Below are positions 34,816-42,285 of a DNA stretch of 64,000 nt, piece by piece (positions within the stretch are counted from its first letter, which is position 1; each line of letters opens with the position of its first letter). This DNA comes from an uncultured Holdemania sp. (GTDB lineage: Bacteria > Bacillota_I > Bacilli_A > Erysipelotrichales > Erysipelotrichaceae): contig CAJFOC010000008.1 in NCBI GenBank assembly GCA_904395815.1, forward strand, positions 19,649-83,648. The letters are read 5' to 3'. The notes below the pieces were generated by a model that was given only the letters and a program-made list of their open reading frames with translations, did no database searches and had not been told where the DNA came from. The translations under genes were made by a program, and so were the position numbers.

Positions 34816-34940
34816 TTGATTCTGTGGGTCTGTCATGATATATTAATGGCAGTGCTGATGGCTATAACTCGCATTGCGCTCCTGAAAAAAGATCCGAACC
34901 GGATCGGAAGTCACTGCCAAAGTATAGCGGCACAGGAGGT
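34816..34940 (+). promoter_or_regulatory. Promoter and long structured 5' leader of the cold-shock gene
   Basis: TTGATT, 17 bases, TATATT (34816-34844). The predicted transcript starts near 34850, leaving about 95 untranslated bases. GGCAGTG (34848-34854) can pair with CACTGCC (34912-34918), and an inner hairpin GATCCG, AAC, CGGATC lies at 34891-34905. GGAGG follows at 34935. Long foldable leaders are typical of cspA-type thermoregulated messages. Confidence 0.65.
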
Positions 34941-34946
34941 ACGACT

Positions 34947-35147
34947 GTGGTAACAGGTAAGGTCAAATGGTTCAACGCGGAAAAAGGATACGGCTTTCTG
35001 ACCACCGACGCCGGTGAAGATGTGTTCGTTCATTATTCCGCCATCCAGTGCGAAGGCTACAAAACACTGGAAGAGGGACAGGCAGTCAGCTTTGAAGTCA
35101 AGGAAGGCGACCGCGGTCCGCAGGCAGCCAACGTCTGCAAGCTCTGA
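34947..35147 (+). CDS. Cold-shock domain protein
   Basis: 66 residues, one cold-shock domain. RNP1 is KGYGFLT and RNP2 is [20 protein letters not shown] is the family hallmark. It acts as an RNA chaperone. The start is GTG at 34947, seven bases after GGAGG. The position and a structured leader suggest post-transcriptional control. Confidence 0.96.
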   Translation: MVTGKVKWFNAEKGYGFLTTDAGEDVFVHYSAIQCEGYKTLEEGQAVSFEVKEGDRGPQAANVCKL

Positions 35148-35156
35148 AATCAGGAG

Positions 35157-35184
35157 AAAGCGTCCCGTATCAGGACGCTTTTTC
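35157..35184 (+). terminator. Terminator of the cold-shock gene
   Basis: AAAGCGTCC, loop, GGACGCTTT, T run. The stem includes the stop codon region of the opposing gene. Confidence 0.88.
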
Positions 35185-35751
35185 TCTGGGATCCAGCGGA
35201 TCGATCAGACAGACAAGATGATGTTCCGCCTTTTGACGGATTAACTGCATCACCACCGGCAAGTTCCGCTTTTGACGGTCATCTTCAATCCCGGGATCCT
35301 GCCGGTCGCAGACAAACAGCCAGACCTGTTCCGGCAATACCGTTCTGTCTTTCAGCGCCGCCTGCAGCAGACGGCTGAGCTGTTTCTGTTTGCCGATCTG
35401 CCGCCATTGCAGCATCAGACTGCGTTTCAGCAAAGAAGCATCCTGAGCCAGCCGGCTGATGAGGCGCACGATCATCTCTTCCTCATCAGGCCAGTGCGGA
35501 CAAACCTGCCAGCAGGGGCGAAATGTCCCCGGCTGCGGACTGATCAGCAGCGTTTTCGGACCGGTGAACGGCAGATCAGTCTTTTTTTCTGATGTAAACA
35601 GGATCGTCCAGTCCCAGTTTCCCTCGTGTTCCTCACTGTGCGGATGACGGAAATAATCCACCGTCACGGTACCGTAACACTGACGCATCCGGCTGATCTG
35701 ATCCTGGCGGTTTGGATCAGCCGGATCCAGCTGCAGTATTCTGATCTTCAT
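35170..35751 (-). CDS. Hypothetical protein
   Basis: 193 residues, unrecognised. The N-terminal strand MKIRILQLDPAD is followed by an RQDQISRMRQCYGTVTVDYF helix, then a Trp-rich patch (NWDWTILFTS, CWQVCPHWPDEEE) and a helical C-terminus. There is no signal peptide, membrane span or clear enzyme motif. GGAGGGGAGAAG precedes the ATG. Its 3' end overlaps the cold-shock terminator. It could be a nucleotide or ligand-binding regulator, but that is a guess. Confidence 0.6.
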   Translation of the reverse strand: MKIRILQLDPADPNRQDQISRMRQCYGTVTVDYFRHPHSEEHEGNWDWTILFTSEKKTDLPFTGPKTLLISPQPGTFRPCWQVCPHWPDEEEMIVRLISRLAQDASLLKRSLMLQWRQIGKQKQLSRLLQAALKDRTVLPEQVWLFVCDRQDPGIEDDRQKRNLPVVMQLIRQKAEHHLVCLIDPLDPREKAS

Positions 35752-35804
35752 CTTCTCCCCTCCGGTTTCGCTATCATTTTATGAATCCGCCGACCGATCA
35801 TGCA

Positions 35805-35837
35805 TAAAAAAACATGTCCGGAGCATTCCGGACATGT
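35805..35837 (-). terminator. Terminator of the perR-rubrerythrin operon
   Basis: Minus strand ACATGTCCGGA, four bases, TCCGGACATGT, then seven T. Confidence 0.93.
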
Positions 35838-35856
35838 ACAGGGGGAGAGTTTCTTC

Positions 35857-36396
35857 TTAATAGTTTTCCTTGTCAACCTCGAAGAACGACTTCGCATAGC
35901 CGCACAGCGGGCACAGTCCCGGGGCGTTCTTGCCGACCATCGTGTAACCGCAGATCTGGCACTTCCAGATGACTTCGTCCTCTTTCTTGAAGACCTTGTC
36001 TTCCTTCACGTTGCTCAAGAGCTTCAGATAACGCTCTTCATGGCGCTTTTCAATCTTGGCGACCATATCCATCTGGGCCGCGATCTTATTGAAGCCTTCC
36101 TCACGGGCAACCTTGGCAAATTCCGCATACATGTCAGTCCACTCGTAGTTTTCACCGTTGGCGGCATCCTGCAGGTTGACGTCCGTCGTCGGGATCATAT
36201 CGCCATGCAGATGCTTGAACCACAGCATCGCGTGTTCCTGTTCGTTGCGGGCGGTTTCCTCAAAAATATCCGCGATCTGTTCCATGCCCTCTTCACGAGC
36301 CTTCATCGCGTAGAAGGTGTACTTGTTGCGCGCCTGAGATTCACCGGCAAAAGCTGTCATTAAGTTCTGTTCTGTTCTTGATCCTTTTAATTCCAT
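35857..36396 (-). CDS. rbr: Rubrerythrin
   Basis: 179 residues. It reduces hydrogen peroxide in anaerobes. The N-terminal diiron four-helix bundle has [15 protein letters not shown] and [14 protein letters not shown] (E-x-x-H). The C-terminal rubredoxin domain has CQICGY and CPLCGY for one Fe(Cys)4. The start at 36396 follows GGAAGG and matches the family ([12 protein letters not shown]). It overlaps the upstream perR by ten bases; one operon. Confidence 0.97.
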   Translation of the reverse strand: MELKGSRTEQNLMTAFAGESQARNKYTFYAMKAREEGMEQIADIFEETARNEQEHAMLWFKHLHGDMIPTTDVNLQDAANGENYEWTDMYAEFAKVAREEGFNKIAAQMDMVAKIEKRHEERYLKLLSNVKEDKVFKKEDEVIWKCQICGYTMVGKNAPGLCPLCGYAKSFFEVDKENY

Positions 36397-36809
36397 TGTT
36401 CTGTACCTTCCTTCTCTTTTTCTCTTTGGTCTTTGCACTGTTTGCAGCAGCCCTCCAGGGAGATGTCCAGATCCTCTACCTCCACTCCCATTTCCTTCTG
36501 CAGCTGAACGATCAGCTGTTCCTCTGTCTGAAAGGAAACGTCGAAGTAACGGCCGCAGTATCGACAGTAAAAGTGATGATGCCTGGAAACGTTGCCGTCA
36601 TACATGTAACCGCTGCCGCTGCGATCCTGAAATTTCCGGATTTCACCCATTTCCGCCAGCAGATTCAGGTTGCGGTAAACGGTGGCGATGCCGATGGAAG
36701 GATCCTGTTCCCTGACCCGGACATACACCTGTTCCGCGTTCATGTGAACGCCACGGCCCTGCATGACATCCAGAATCAGCTGCCGCTGCCTGGAATTTCT
36801 CCGTATCAT
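36387..36809 (-). CDS. perR: Fur-family regulator, PerR-like
   Basis: 140 residues. Winged helix ([34 protein letters not shown]), then the metal-binding region with [15 protein letters not shown] and a C-terminal CCKQC pair that would hold structural zinc. Coupling to rubrerythrin argues for peroxide sensing (PerR) rather than iron uptake control, though Fur or Zur remain possible. The ATG at 36809 follows GGAGAG. A palindrome GATAA-TGG-TTATC overlaps the promoter, consistent with autoregulation. Confidence 0.88.
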   Translation of the reverse strand: MIRRNSRQRQLILDVMQGRGVHMNAEQVYVRVREQDPSIGIATVYRNLNLLAEMGEIRKFQDRSGSGYMYDGNVSRHHHFYCRYCGRYFDVSFQTEEQLIVQLQKEMGVEVEDLDISLEGCCKQCKDQREKEKEGTEQWN

Positions 36810-36830
36810 TGCATCTCTCCTTTCAATATC

Positions 36831-36871
36831 GATAACCATTATCATTATAACATGGATATCCTCTTCGTCAA
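36831..36871 (-). promoter_or_regulatory. Promoter and PerR/Fur-type box of perR-rbr
   Basis: Minus strand TTGACG (36871-36866), 16 bases, TATAAT (36849-36844), immediately followed by GATAATGGTTATC (36843-36831), a palindrome like Fur/PerR boxes. Binding here would block initiation. Confidence 0.75.
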
Positions 36872-36910
36872 CCCTGAATTCAGCAATTCCATGGTTGTTT
36901 TCCGCTTTTT

Positions 36911-36939
36911 CTTTTCATCGGGCACAACTTTCGTTATAC
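36911..36939 (+). promoter_or_regulatory. Promoter of the HEPN-like gene
   Basis: TTTTCA, 17 bases, TATACT, 39 bases upstream of the ATG. Confidence 0.6.
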
Positions 36940-36978
36940 TGACCTTAAATCAACTCATTTGGAAAGGAGAACGGTATC

Positions 36979-37791
36979 ATGAACGACCTGATTCTCAGCG
37001 AAGCGGACGCCCTGCTGCTTGACGAACAGCTCCGGCCGATTCCGCCGGCCTCCCCGTTTCCCTATCTGCTGTTTCATACGCTGACCGGCTGTTTTCCTTT
37101 TGTCAAAATCGAAGAAGACCTGGCCCGGATCAACGATTATCTCTGCACCTGTGAAACCCATCTGCAGAATCAGCTGAAACAATACCGTACTCAGCAAAAA
37201 CCACCAGCGGAAGACGAGGATCTTCTGGGGGAAGATCCGACGTACGATCTGACCTGGATGATTGAAACGCTGAACCGGGAAAACGCAATCCTTCTGCTGC
37301 TGTCCTTTCTGGAAGGTTCGCTGAAAGATCTGGCTGAAACGCTGGAAGAGGGCGCCGGAGTGACGGTTACCGCCGAAAAATCCCGGCTCAGCCGGATTGA
37401 ACAGTGGATCAAACGGATTGAAGCCGTCTGCGGTTATGATCTGATCTGCACCCTGCAGCATCCGCTTGCGCTTCTTTCCCGCGTCCGCAAAATCCGCAAT
37501 TTCGTCGTGCATGAATGGGATTGTTATATCGATGAAAAGAAACGGCTGATCCTGAGCTCGGATCTGAAATCCTTTTCGCTCAGCGAACTGGTCAGCGCCT
37601 GTTCCTGGATTTTGTATCTGTGCGAACAGGCCGGGATGCAGAGCGGATGGTTTCCGCTTTCTCACGATCCCGTTACCCGGTTTTTGAACGGCGAACGGCT
37701 GCGCCGGATTGAAAATCAGCCTTGTGATTCCGAGGACCTGCCGCTGCAGCGCATTCTTCTGCAGCAGATGCCGCTTCCCGCCTTGCGTTAA
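36979..37791 (+). CDS. HEPN-like protein with an RNxxxH motif
   Basis: 270 residues, mostly helical, no membrane segment. The core ENAILLLLSFLEGSLKDLAETL, then LLSRVRKIRNFVVHEWDCY, matches the HEPN layout: a helix with Leu-Glu, then Arg-Asn-x-x-x-His (R173, N174, H178). In active HEPN toxins and Abi proteins that Arg and His cut RNA. There is no MNT-type antitoxin beside it; the neighbours are perR (divergent) and rsmI. It may be a solitary HEPN RNase or a non-catalytic relative. GGAAAGGAGAACGG precedes the ATG. Confidence 0.65.
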   Translation: MNDLILSEADALLLDEQLRPIPPASPFPYLLFHTLTGCFPFVKIEEDLARINDYLCTCETHLQNQLKQYRTQQKPPAEDEDLLGEDPTYDLTWMIETLNRENAILLLLSFLEGSLKDLAETLEEGAGVTVTAEKSRLSRIEQWIKRIEAVCGYDLICTLQHPLALLSRVRKIRNFVVHEWDCYIDEKKRLILSSDLKSFSLSELVSACSWILYLCEQAGMQSGWFPLSHDPVTRFLNGERLRRIENQPCDSEDLPLQRILLQQMPLPALR

Positions 37792-37793
37792 AG

Positions 37794-37830
37794 ACAACCG
37801 CGTCCGGATATGCCCGGACGCGGTTGTTTT
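37794..37830. terminator. Terminator between the HEPN-like gene and rsmI
   Basis: ACAACCGCGTCCGG pairs with CCGGACGCGGTTGT, followed by TTT. It lies between convergent genes and can serve both. Confidence 0.9.
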
Positions 37831-38679
37831 CTATTCCTGATGATAAGCGCGATAAACTTCGTTTTTCGATACTCCGTTTTCCTGAGCGACGGCGCGGATC
37901 GCCTGCGAAGCGCTCATGCCCAGCGCAATGCGTTCGTTGACCAGCTCCGTGATCCTGCCCATGTCGATGGCTGGCGAAGAAGCAGGCTCGGCGCCTTCCA
38001 CCACAACCACAATCTCTCCCCTGAGTTCCTCTGCGGCCTGGACCAGCTCGCTGAGCGTTCCGCGGAGAAATTCTTCGTGTTTCTTGGTCATTTCCCGGGC
38101 CAGGCAGGCGCGGCGATCTCCCAGCACATGCAGGCAATGTTCCAGCATCCGCCGGATCCTGTGCGGCGCTTCATAGAAAATCAGCGTGACCGGCATCGAC
38201 TTCAGCCGTTCCAGCTCCCGCACGCATTCCCGATCATTCCCCGGCAGAAATCCATGAAACAGAAACGGCTGCGCCTTCAGACCGGAAGCGACCAGCGCGT
38301 TCAAAGAAGCGCTGGAGCCGGACAGCGGCACGACATTGTAGCCCGCTTCCGTCACCTGTTCAACCAGCTTCTGACCCGGATCGGAAATCAGCGGATATCC
38401 GGCGTCTGAGACCACGGCGACCGACTGTCCCTGCTGCAACAGCTGTAACAAGCCCTTTGCGCTTTCCCGTTCGTTGTGCGCATGATGGGCGATCAGACGG
38501 GTATGGATATCGAAAACCTGCAGCAGTTTCATCGTGTTGCGGGTATCCTCCGCGGCAATCACATCCACCGATTTCAGCACTTCAATCGCCCGCGGCGTCA
38601 TCTCATCGAGATTGCCGATCGGCGTGGGCACCAGATACAGCGTCGGTTTTTCATTGGAAAAGCTCTGCTGGCGGATCAT
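37831..38679 (-). CDS. rsmI: 16S rRNA (cytidine1402-2'-O)-methyltransferase
   Basis: 282 residues. RsmI methylates C1402 of 16S rRNA with SAM. LYLVPTPIGNLDEMTPRAI, VIAAEDTRNT, VSDAGYPLISDPG and PLSGSSASLNALVASGL are conserved blocks of the tetrapyrrole-methylase-like fold. It is the last gene of the tmk-holB-ricT-rsmI operon; its ATG overlaps the ricT stop (ATGA). Confidence 0.96.
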   Translation of the reverse strand: MIRQQSFSNEKPTLYLVPTPIGNLDEMTPRAIEVLKSVDVIAAEDTRNTMKLLQVFDIHTRLIAHHAHNERESAKGLLQLLQQGQSVAVVSDAGYPLISDPGQKLVEQVTEAGYNVVPLSGSSASLNALVASGLKAQPFLFHGFLPGNDRECVRELERLKSMPVTLIFYEAPHRIRRMLEHCLHVLGDRRACLAREMTKKHEEFLRGTLSELVQAAEELRGEIVVVVEGAEPASSPAIDMGRITELVNERIALGMSASQAIRAVAQENGVSKNEVYRAYHQE

Positions 38680-39869
38680 TGGTTTTCTCCTGTCGGTTTG
38701 CCCGCTTCCTTTGACGGACGGCGGCGACGACGGCGATGCGCGGACCGGCTTTTTTCCTGATTTTTGGTTTCCTTCTGCTGAGCGTCCGGATTGTCCACCG
38801 GCCGCTTCTTTTCCGACCGCTGCCGGTTTTTCTGTTTTTTCTCGCTGTTCTGCTCGCCATGCTGAGCACGCCGCTCCGGTTTCTTTCGATCCGGGGAGCG
38901 GGTTTCCTTTTCCTTTTTCTCTGCTTTCTCTGCGCTCTTTTTTTCCGGCGCTTTCTTCTCTGCCGCCGGCTTTTCTTTTGGCTGCGCCGGCGCCGCTTTC
39001 TGATCCGGACGGCGGAAGACGCCTTTTTCCGCCAGATCTTTCAGCGTGATGAACTGCGCGGTTTCCCGATTTTCAATTTTGGCCGTCCCGCTGATGACAT
39101 TCATCGAAGTAACCCGGTACATCACGCCTTCATATTCCACCTGCGCATTCAGCTTCGGCAAACCCGCCCGCAGCTGTTTGTAGTTCTCATCTTCAAATTT
39201 CAGACAGCACATCAGCTTGCCGCACTGTCCGGACAGTTTCTGAATGTTCAGTGCCAGCAGCTGATTTTTGGCCATGTTGATCGAAACGACATCGAAATCT
39301 TCCATGAATCGCGAACAGCAGGTTTCCATACCGCAGGTTCCCAATCCGCCGATGATCTTGGCCTTATCGCGCGGACCGATCTGACGCAGTTCAATCCGGC
39401 ATTTGAACATCGCCGCCAGCTCCTTGAGCAGCTCGCGGAAATCAACCCGTTCGTCTGCGACATAGATAAAAATGATTTTGCTGCGGTCCAGCGTGTATTC
39501 ACAGCTGATCAGATTCATCTGCAGGTTCAGCCGCTGAATCGCCTGCTGGCACTGCACGATCGCGCTTTTGGCCAGTTCCCGGTTCTGAGCGTAATTCTCC
39601 CGATCACGCCGGGTTGCCTTGCGCAATACCGGTTTCAGCGGAACATTCTGGGTGTGCAGCTGACGGTCGCGCAGGCTGCTGATGATCTCGCCCATCTCCA
39701 TTCCCCGTATCGTTTCAACCACAACGTAATCGCCATATTCGATCGTTTCGTCACTGGTGCCAAAGGTATACGCTTTCCGCGAATTCCGAAACCGAACGGA
39801 TACCACATAACGATAATCGAAAGTCGTCGGATTTTCTTCCTGCATCACAGTTTCTGTGCTTTCACTCAT
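38676..39869 (-). CDS. ricT: PSP1-domain protein RicT/YaaT with a long charged tail
   Basis: 397 residues. Residues 20-285 are the PSP1/YaaT domain. Six conserved cysteines (179, 184, 185, 216, 221, 222 in GTCGMETCCSRF and GQCGKLMCC) match those that hold iron-sulfur clusters in the Ric complex, which in Bacillus promotes mRNA maturation by RNase Y. From about 288 to 397 the sequence is low-complexity Lys/Glu/Arg/Pro, ending in an Arg-rich patch (SAHRRRRRRPS), probably disordered and able to bind RNA. RicA and RicF homologues are not in the window. Overlaps holB by eight bases. Confidence 0.92.
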   Translation of the reverse strand: MSESTETVMQEENPTTFDYRYVVSVRFRNSRKAYTFGTSDETIEYGDYVVVETIRGMEMGEIISSLRDRQLHTQNVPLKPVLRKATRRDRENYAQNRELAKSAIVQCQQAIQRLNLQMNLISCEYTLDRSKIIFIYVADERVDFRELLKELAAMFKCRIELRQIGPRDKAKIIGGLGTCGMETCCSRFMEDFDVVSINMAKNQLLALNIQKLSGQCGKLMCCLKFEDENYKQLRAGLPKLNAQVEYEGVMYRVTSMNVISGTAKIENRETAQFITLKDLAEKGVFRRPDQKAAPAQPKEKPAAEKKAPEKKSAEKAEKKEKETRSPDRKKPERRAQHGEQNSEKKQKNRQRSEKKRPVDNPDAQQKETKNQEKSRSAHRRRRRRPSKEAGKPTGENQ

Positions 39870-40860
39870 CTCGCAATCCCTCCTTCATCTGATAAATCAG
39901 CTGATCTGCCAGCAACGGCAGATTATAAGATCGCTGAAGCTTGTCCCGGCATTCCAGCAGCGTCAGAATCAGCTTGTCCAGCCGCAGGGACGAAGACTGA
40001 ACCGCTGCGATGTGCTGCTGGAACCACGGCGGTCCCTGCGTTTGTTTCGCTGCCGCCAGCCGGTAAAAGACAAGCAGGCAATCCAGAAACCAACGGAAAG
40101 TCCGCCGGTCTTTTTCTTTCTCTTTTCCCGTCAGATATTCGCCATGGATCCACAACAGCACTTCCTGATCATGATCGGCGAATTCCTGCACAAAACGTTT
40201 CATCATCTGAACGCCGTTTTGATAGCTTTCCTCTTCCGCCGCCTGTTGAATCCTCTGCGGATCCCGGATCAAATGCGACAATAACAGGCAATCCGTCTCA
40301 TCCAGTCCGGCCTGTTTCGCCATCTCCTGCGCCTGTTTCTGAGTCAGCGGCCGAAACGGCAGCTGCTGACAGCGAGAAACGACGGTCGGCAGAAGCCGGT
40401 CCGGATTTTCCACAATCAGGATCGCCTGCGTGTCGCTGCCCTGCGGTTCCTCAAGAAATTTCAGCAGGCTGTTCAGCGCTTCCGGCGTTGCGTTTTCCGC
40501 ATGATCCAGAATGTAGATTTTTTTCCCGTTGCCTTCCAGCGCTGTCTTGCTGAACTGCTCCTGCAGCGACAGGATTTCATCTTTTTTGATCGATCGGTCC
40601 GCGCCGTCCAGCACGATCAGATCGGCATACTGTCCCTGCGCTATGCGCTGACAGCTTTCGCATTCCTCGCAAGCCAGGCCTTCTTCGCTGTGTTGGCATA
40701 CCAGACTCTGGGCTATGAAAATCGCCGTTTCCCGGCGCTCTGTCCCGCGAGGTCCACACAACAGCAGCGCATGGGACAACTTTTGCCGGCTCAGCGCATG
40801 CCGCAGCGTCTGGTAAACGACAGGCTGGTTTTCCCGCAGGCGATCCTGCATTTTCATCAT
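39862..40860 (-). CDS. holB: DNA polymerase III delta-prime subunit
   Basis: 332 residues. It is part of the clamp loader. The P-loop region reads CGPRGTERRETA, without the Lys-Thr needed for ATP binding, which is usual for delta-prime. A zinc-type knuckle has CQHSEEGLACEECESC. LLKFLEEPQ is the SRC/sensor region, and VVSRCQQLPFRPL is the conserved Ser-Arg-Cys motif. The start at 40860 overlaps the tmk stop by four bases. Confidence 0.94.
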   Translation of the reverse strand: MMKMQDRLRENQPVVYQTLRHALSRQKLSHALLLCGPRGTERRETAIFIAQSLVCQHSEEGLACEECESCQRIAQGQYADLIVLDGADRSIKKDEILSLQEQFSKTALEGNGKKIYILDHAENATPEALNSLLKFLEEPQGSDTQAILIVENPDRLLPTVVSRCQQLPFRPLTQKQAQEMAKQAGLDETDCLLLSHLIRDPQRIQQAAEEESYQNGVQMMKRFVQEFADHDQEVLLWIHGEYLTGKEKEKDRRTFRWFLDCLLVFYRLAAAKQTQGPPWFQQHIAAVQSSSLRLDKLILTLLECRDKLQRSYNLPLLADQLIYQMKEGLRDE

Positions 40861-41480
40861 CCGACCATCTCCCGGATCCGATGGCAGCACTCGTCAATGA
40901 CTTCCTCTACATCACGGGAAGCGTCGATGCGGATCATCCGCTCGGCAAACAGAGCGTAAACCTGCCGGTAACCTTCACAGACGCGCTGGTGAAAATCCAG
41001 CTTTTCCTGATCCAGCCGATCCTTGTTCTGCCGCTGGCGAATCCGGCTGAGTCCCAGTTCCGCAGTGACGTCCAGAAACAGCGTTTTATCCGGAAAATGC
41101 CCTTCGATCGCAAATTCATTGATTGCCAGCACCTGCTGAATGCCGATCCCCCGTCCTACACCCTGGTAAGCCAGCGAACTGTCCACGAAACGATCACAGA
41201 GAACGATCTTTCCCTCGCGCAGTGCCGGTTCTATCTTTTCCACCCAGTGCTGACGGCGGGATGCCGCATACAGCAGCGCTTCCGTTCTGACATCCATCGC
41301 GGTATTGGCCGGATCCAGAATGACCTGACGGATCTGTTCCGCAATCTCGATGCCTCCCGGCTCACGGGTATACACTGCGTCATATCCGTCCTGCCGCAGA
41401 CGCTGAACTACCTGCGTGCTGACTGTCGTCTTGCCGCTGCCATCCGGACCCTCAAACGTAATAAACCAACCTTTTTTCAT
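40857..41480 (-). CDS. tmk: Thymidylate kinase
   Basis: 207 residues. It converts dTMP to dTDP. P-loop FEGPDGSGKTT (about 8-18), DR-x motif VLCDRFVDSSLAYQGVGRG, and a lid region RIRQRQNKDRLDQE. The ATG at 41480, six bases after AGGTG, is preferred over a GTG three codons upstream. First gene of the tmk-holB-ricT-rsmI operon. The usual darA/yaaR and yabA genes found nearby in Bacillus are missing here. Confidence 0.95.
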   Translation of the reverse strand: MKKGWFITFEGPDGSGKTTVSTQVVQRLRQDGYDAVYTREPGGIEIAEQIRQVILDPANTAMDVRTEALLYAASRRQHWVEKIEPALREGKIVLCDRFVDSSLAYQGVGRGIGIQQVLAINEFAIEGHFPDKTLFLDVTAELGLSRIRQRQNKDRLDQEKLDFHQRVCEGYRQVYALFAERMIRIDASRDVEEVIDECCHRIREMVG

Positions 41481-41817
41481 CGTTTTCACCTGTTTTGTAT
41501 TATATCATGATTTTTCCCTGTTCCGCCACCCATCTCCCCTTGTCCAATCTATGGCCGGATGCAGATCAGGTTGTCATCACTCAGAAAAAGGGATATTTTC
41601 CCGAGCTGACCCGTGTATCAGTAAAAGAAGCATCATAAAAAAAGAGAAATACTTTCTAAGGACATCACACGACTCTGTCGGACAAACATATTTTCATCAT
41701 CAAAAACACATAATACTTATAAAGTTTAAGATATAGTATATCATAAAAGCGCTTACATTTTGATCCTTAATATGATGGAAAAACATTGTATAATTTTAAT
41801 AAAGCAGATAACATATA
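41481..41817. other. Intergenic stretch leading into an AT-rich insert
   Basis: No gene is seen on either strand. The tmk promoter side ends near 41560. From about 41630 the DNA is strongly AT-rich and contains the control elements at 41743-41794. Confidence 0.6.
41743..41794 (+). promoter_or_regulatory. Candidate cre-like site and promoter upstream of the small peptide gene
   Basis: ATAAAAGCGCTTACAT (41743-41758) differs from the CcpA cre consensus at one fixed base. Downstream are a weak TTAATA (41767), 16 bases and TATAAT (41789-41794). Confidence 0.4.
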
Positions 41818-41922
41818 ATGAAAAAAACTATGCCTAAAAAATCTGTCATCAAGAAAGTGCATATTTCTAAGCCTGTTGCCAAGCAGTCTAAATGCAGATA
41901 TTCTCCATCCGCCAATTTTTAA
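41818..41922 (+). CDS. Small basic peptide (34 residues), possible exported or modified peptide precursor
   Basis: Starts at ATG 41818 and ends in tandem stops TAA TAG. The N-terminal part is Lys-rich (MKKTMPKKSVIKKVHISK), and the C-terminal part has one Cys: Ser-Lys-Cys-Arg-Tyr-Ser-Pro-Ser-Ala-Asn-Phe. It has no typical membrane signal and a weak ribosome-binding site. Position before a small unknown gene and an MFS exporter in an AT-rich insert suggests a leader-plus-core arrangement, but no modifying enzyme is recognisable. The 34-codon frame could also arise by chance. Confidence 0.4.
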   Translation: MKKTMPKKSVIKKVHISKPVAKQSKCRYSPSANF

Positions 41923-42272
41923 TAGAATCGCTTGATTTAGGAGAAACAGAATACAGATCAAATGAATCTAAAAGATCTATTTTAAGTCATGTTAATTTCG
42001 GTAGATTTATGCCTATTAGTGACAACAATATAACAAAACATGATTTTGTAGGAATTCCTGTTTACGAATCAGTCTCTTTAAACTCTTATCATAAATATGA
42101 TTTTAAAAATATTCCATCGAATTACTGGAAATATGAACCTAATCTACTAGAACAGCCATTTCAAGACTCTGTATATATATTGCCTAAAGAAAATATTATT
42201 TATGGCAGAAAAACGATTTATTGTTGGCAGTTTGGAAAGTCGTTCTTAACAGCAGTTTCTACGAAAACATAA
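41892..42272 (+). CDS. Hypothetical protein of the AT-rich peptide/exporter locus
   Basis: 126 residues, unrecognised. The start lies inside the small peptide gene, overlapping it by 31 bases, and a stop immediately upstream in frame rules out a longer form. The ribosome-binding site is weak, so translation may be coupled to the peptide. It is rich in Asn, Tyr, Lys and Ile (NFGRFMPISDNNITKHDF; YILPKENIIYGRKTIYCW), without membrane segments. Thirteen bases separate it from the MFS gene. It could be a modifying, immunity or chaperone protein. Confidence 0.5.
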   Translation: MQIFSIRQFLIESLDLGETEYRSNESKRSILSHVNFGRFMPISDNNITKHDFVGIPVYESVSLNSYHKYDFKNIPSNYWKYEPNLLEQPFQDSVYILPKENIIYGRKTIYCWQFGKSFLTAVSTKT

Positions 42273-42285
42273 GGAGGAATTTGCG

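Noticed and set aside
41767..41961. 64-codon minus-strand frame over the small peptide gene
   Set aside because: No ribosome-binding site, and it crosses the promoter of the plus-strand gene.
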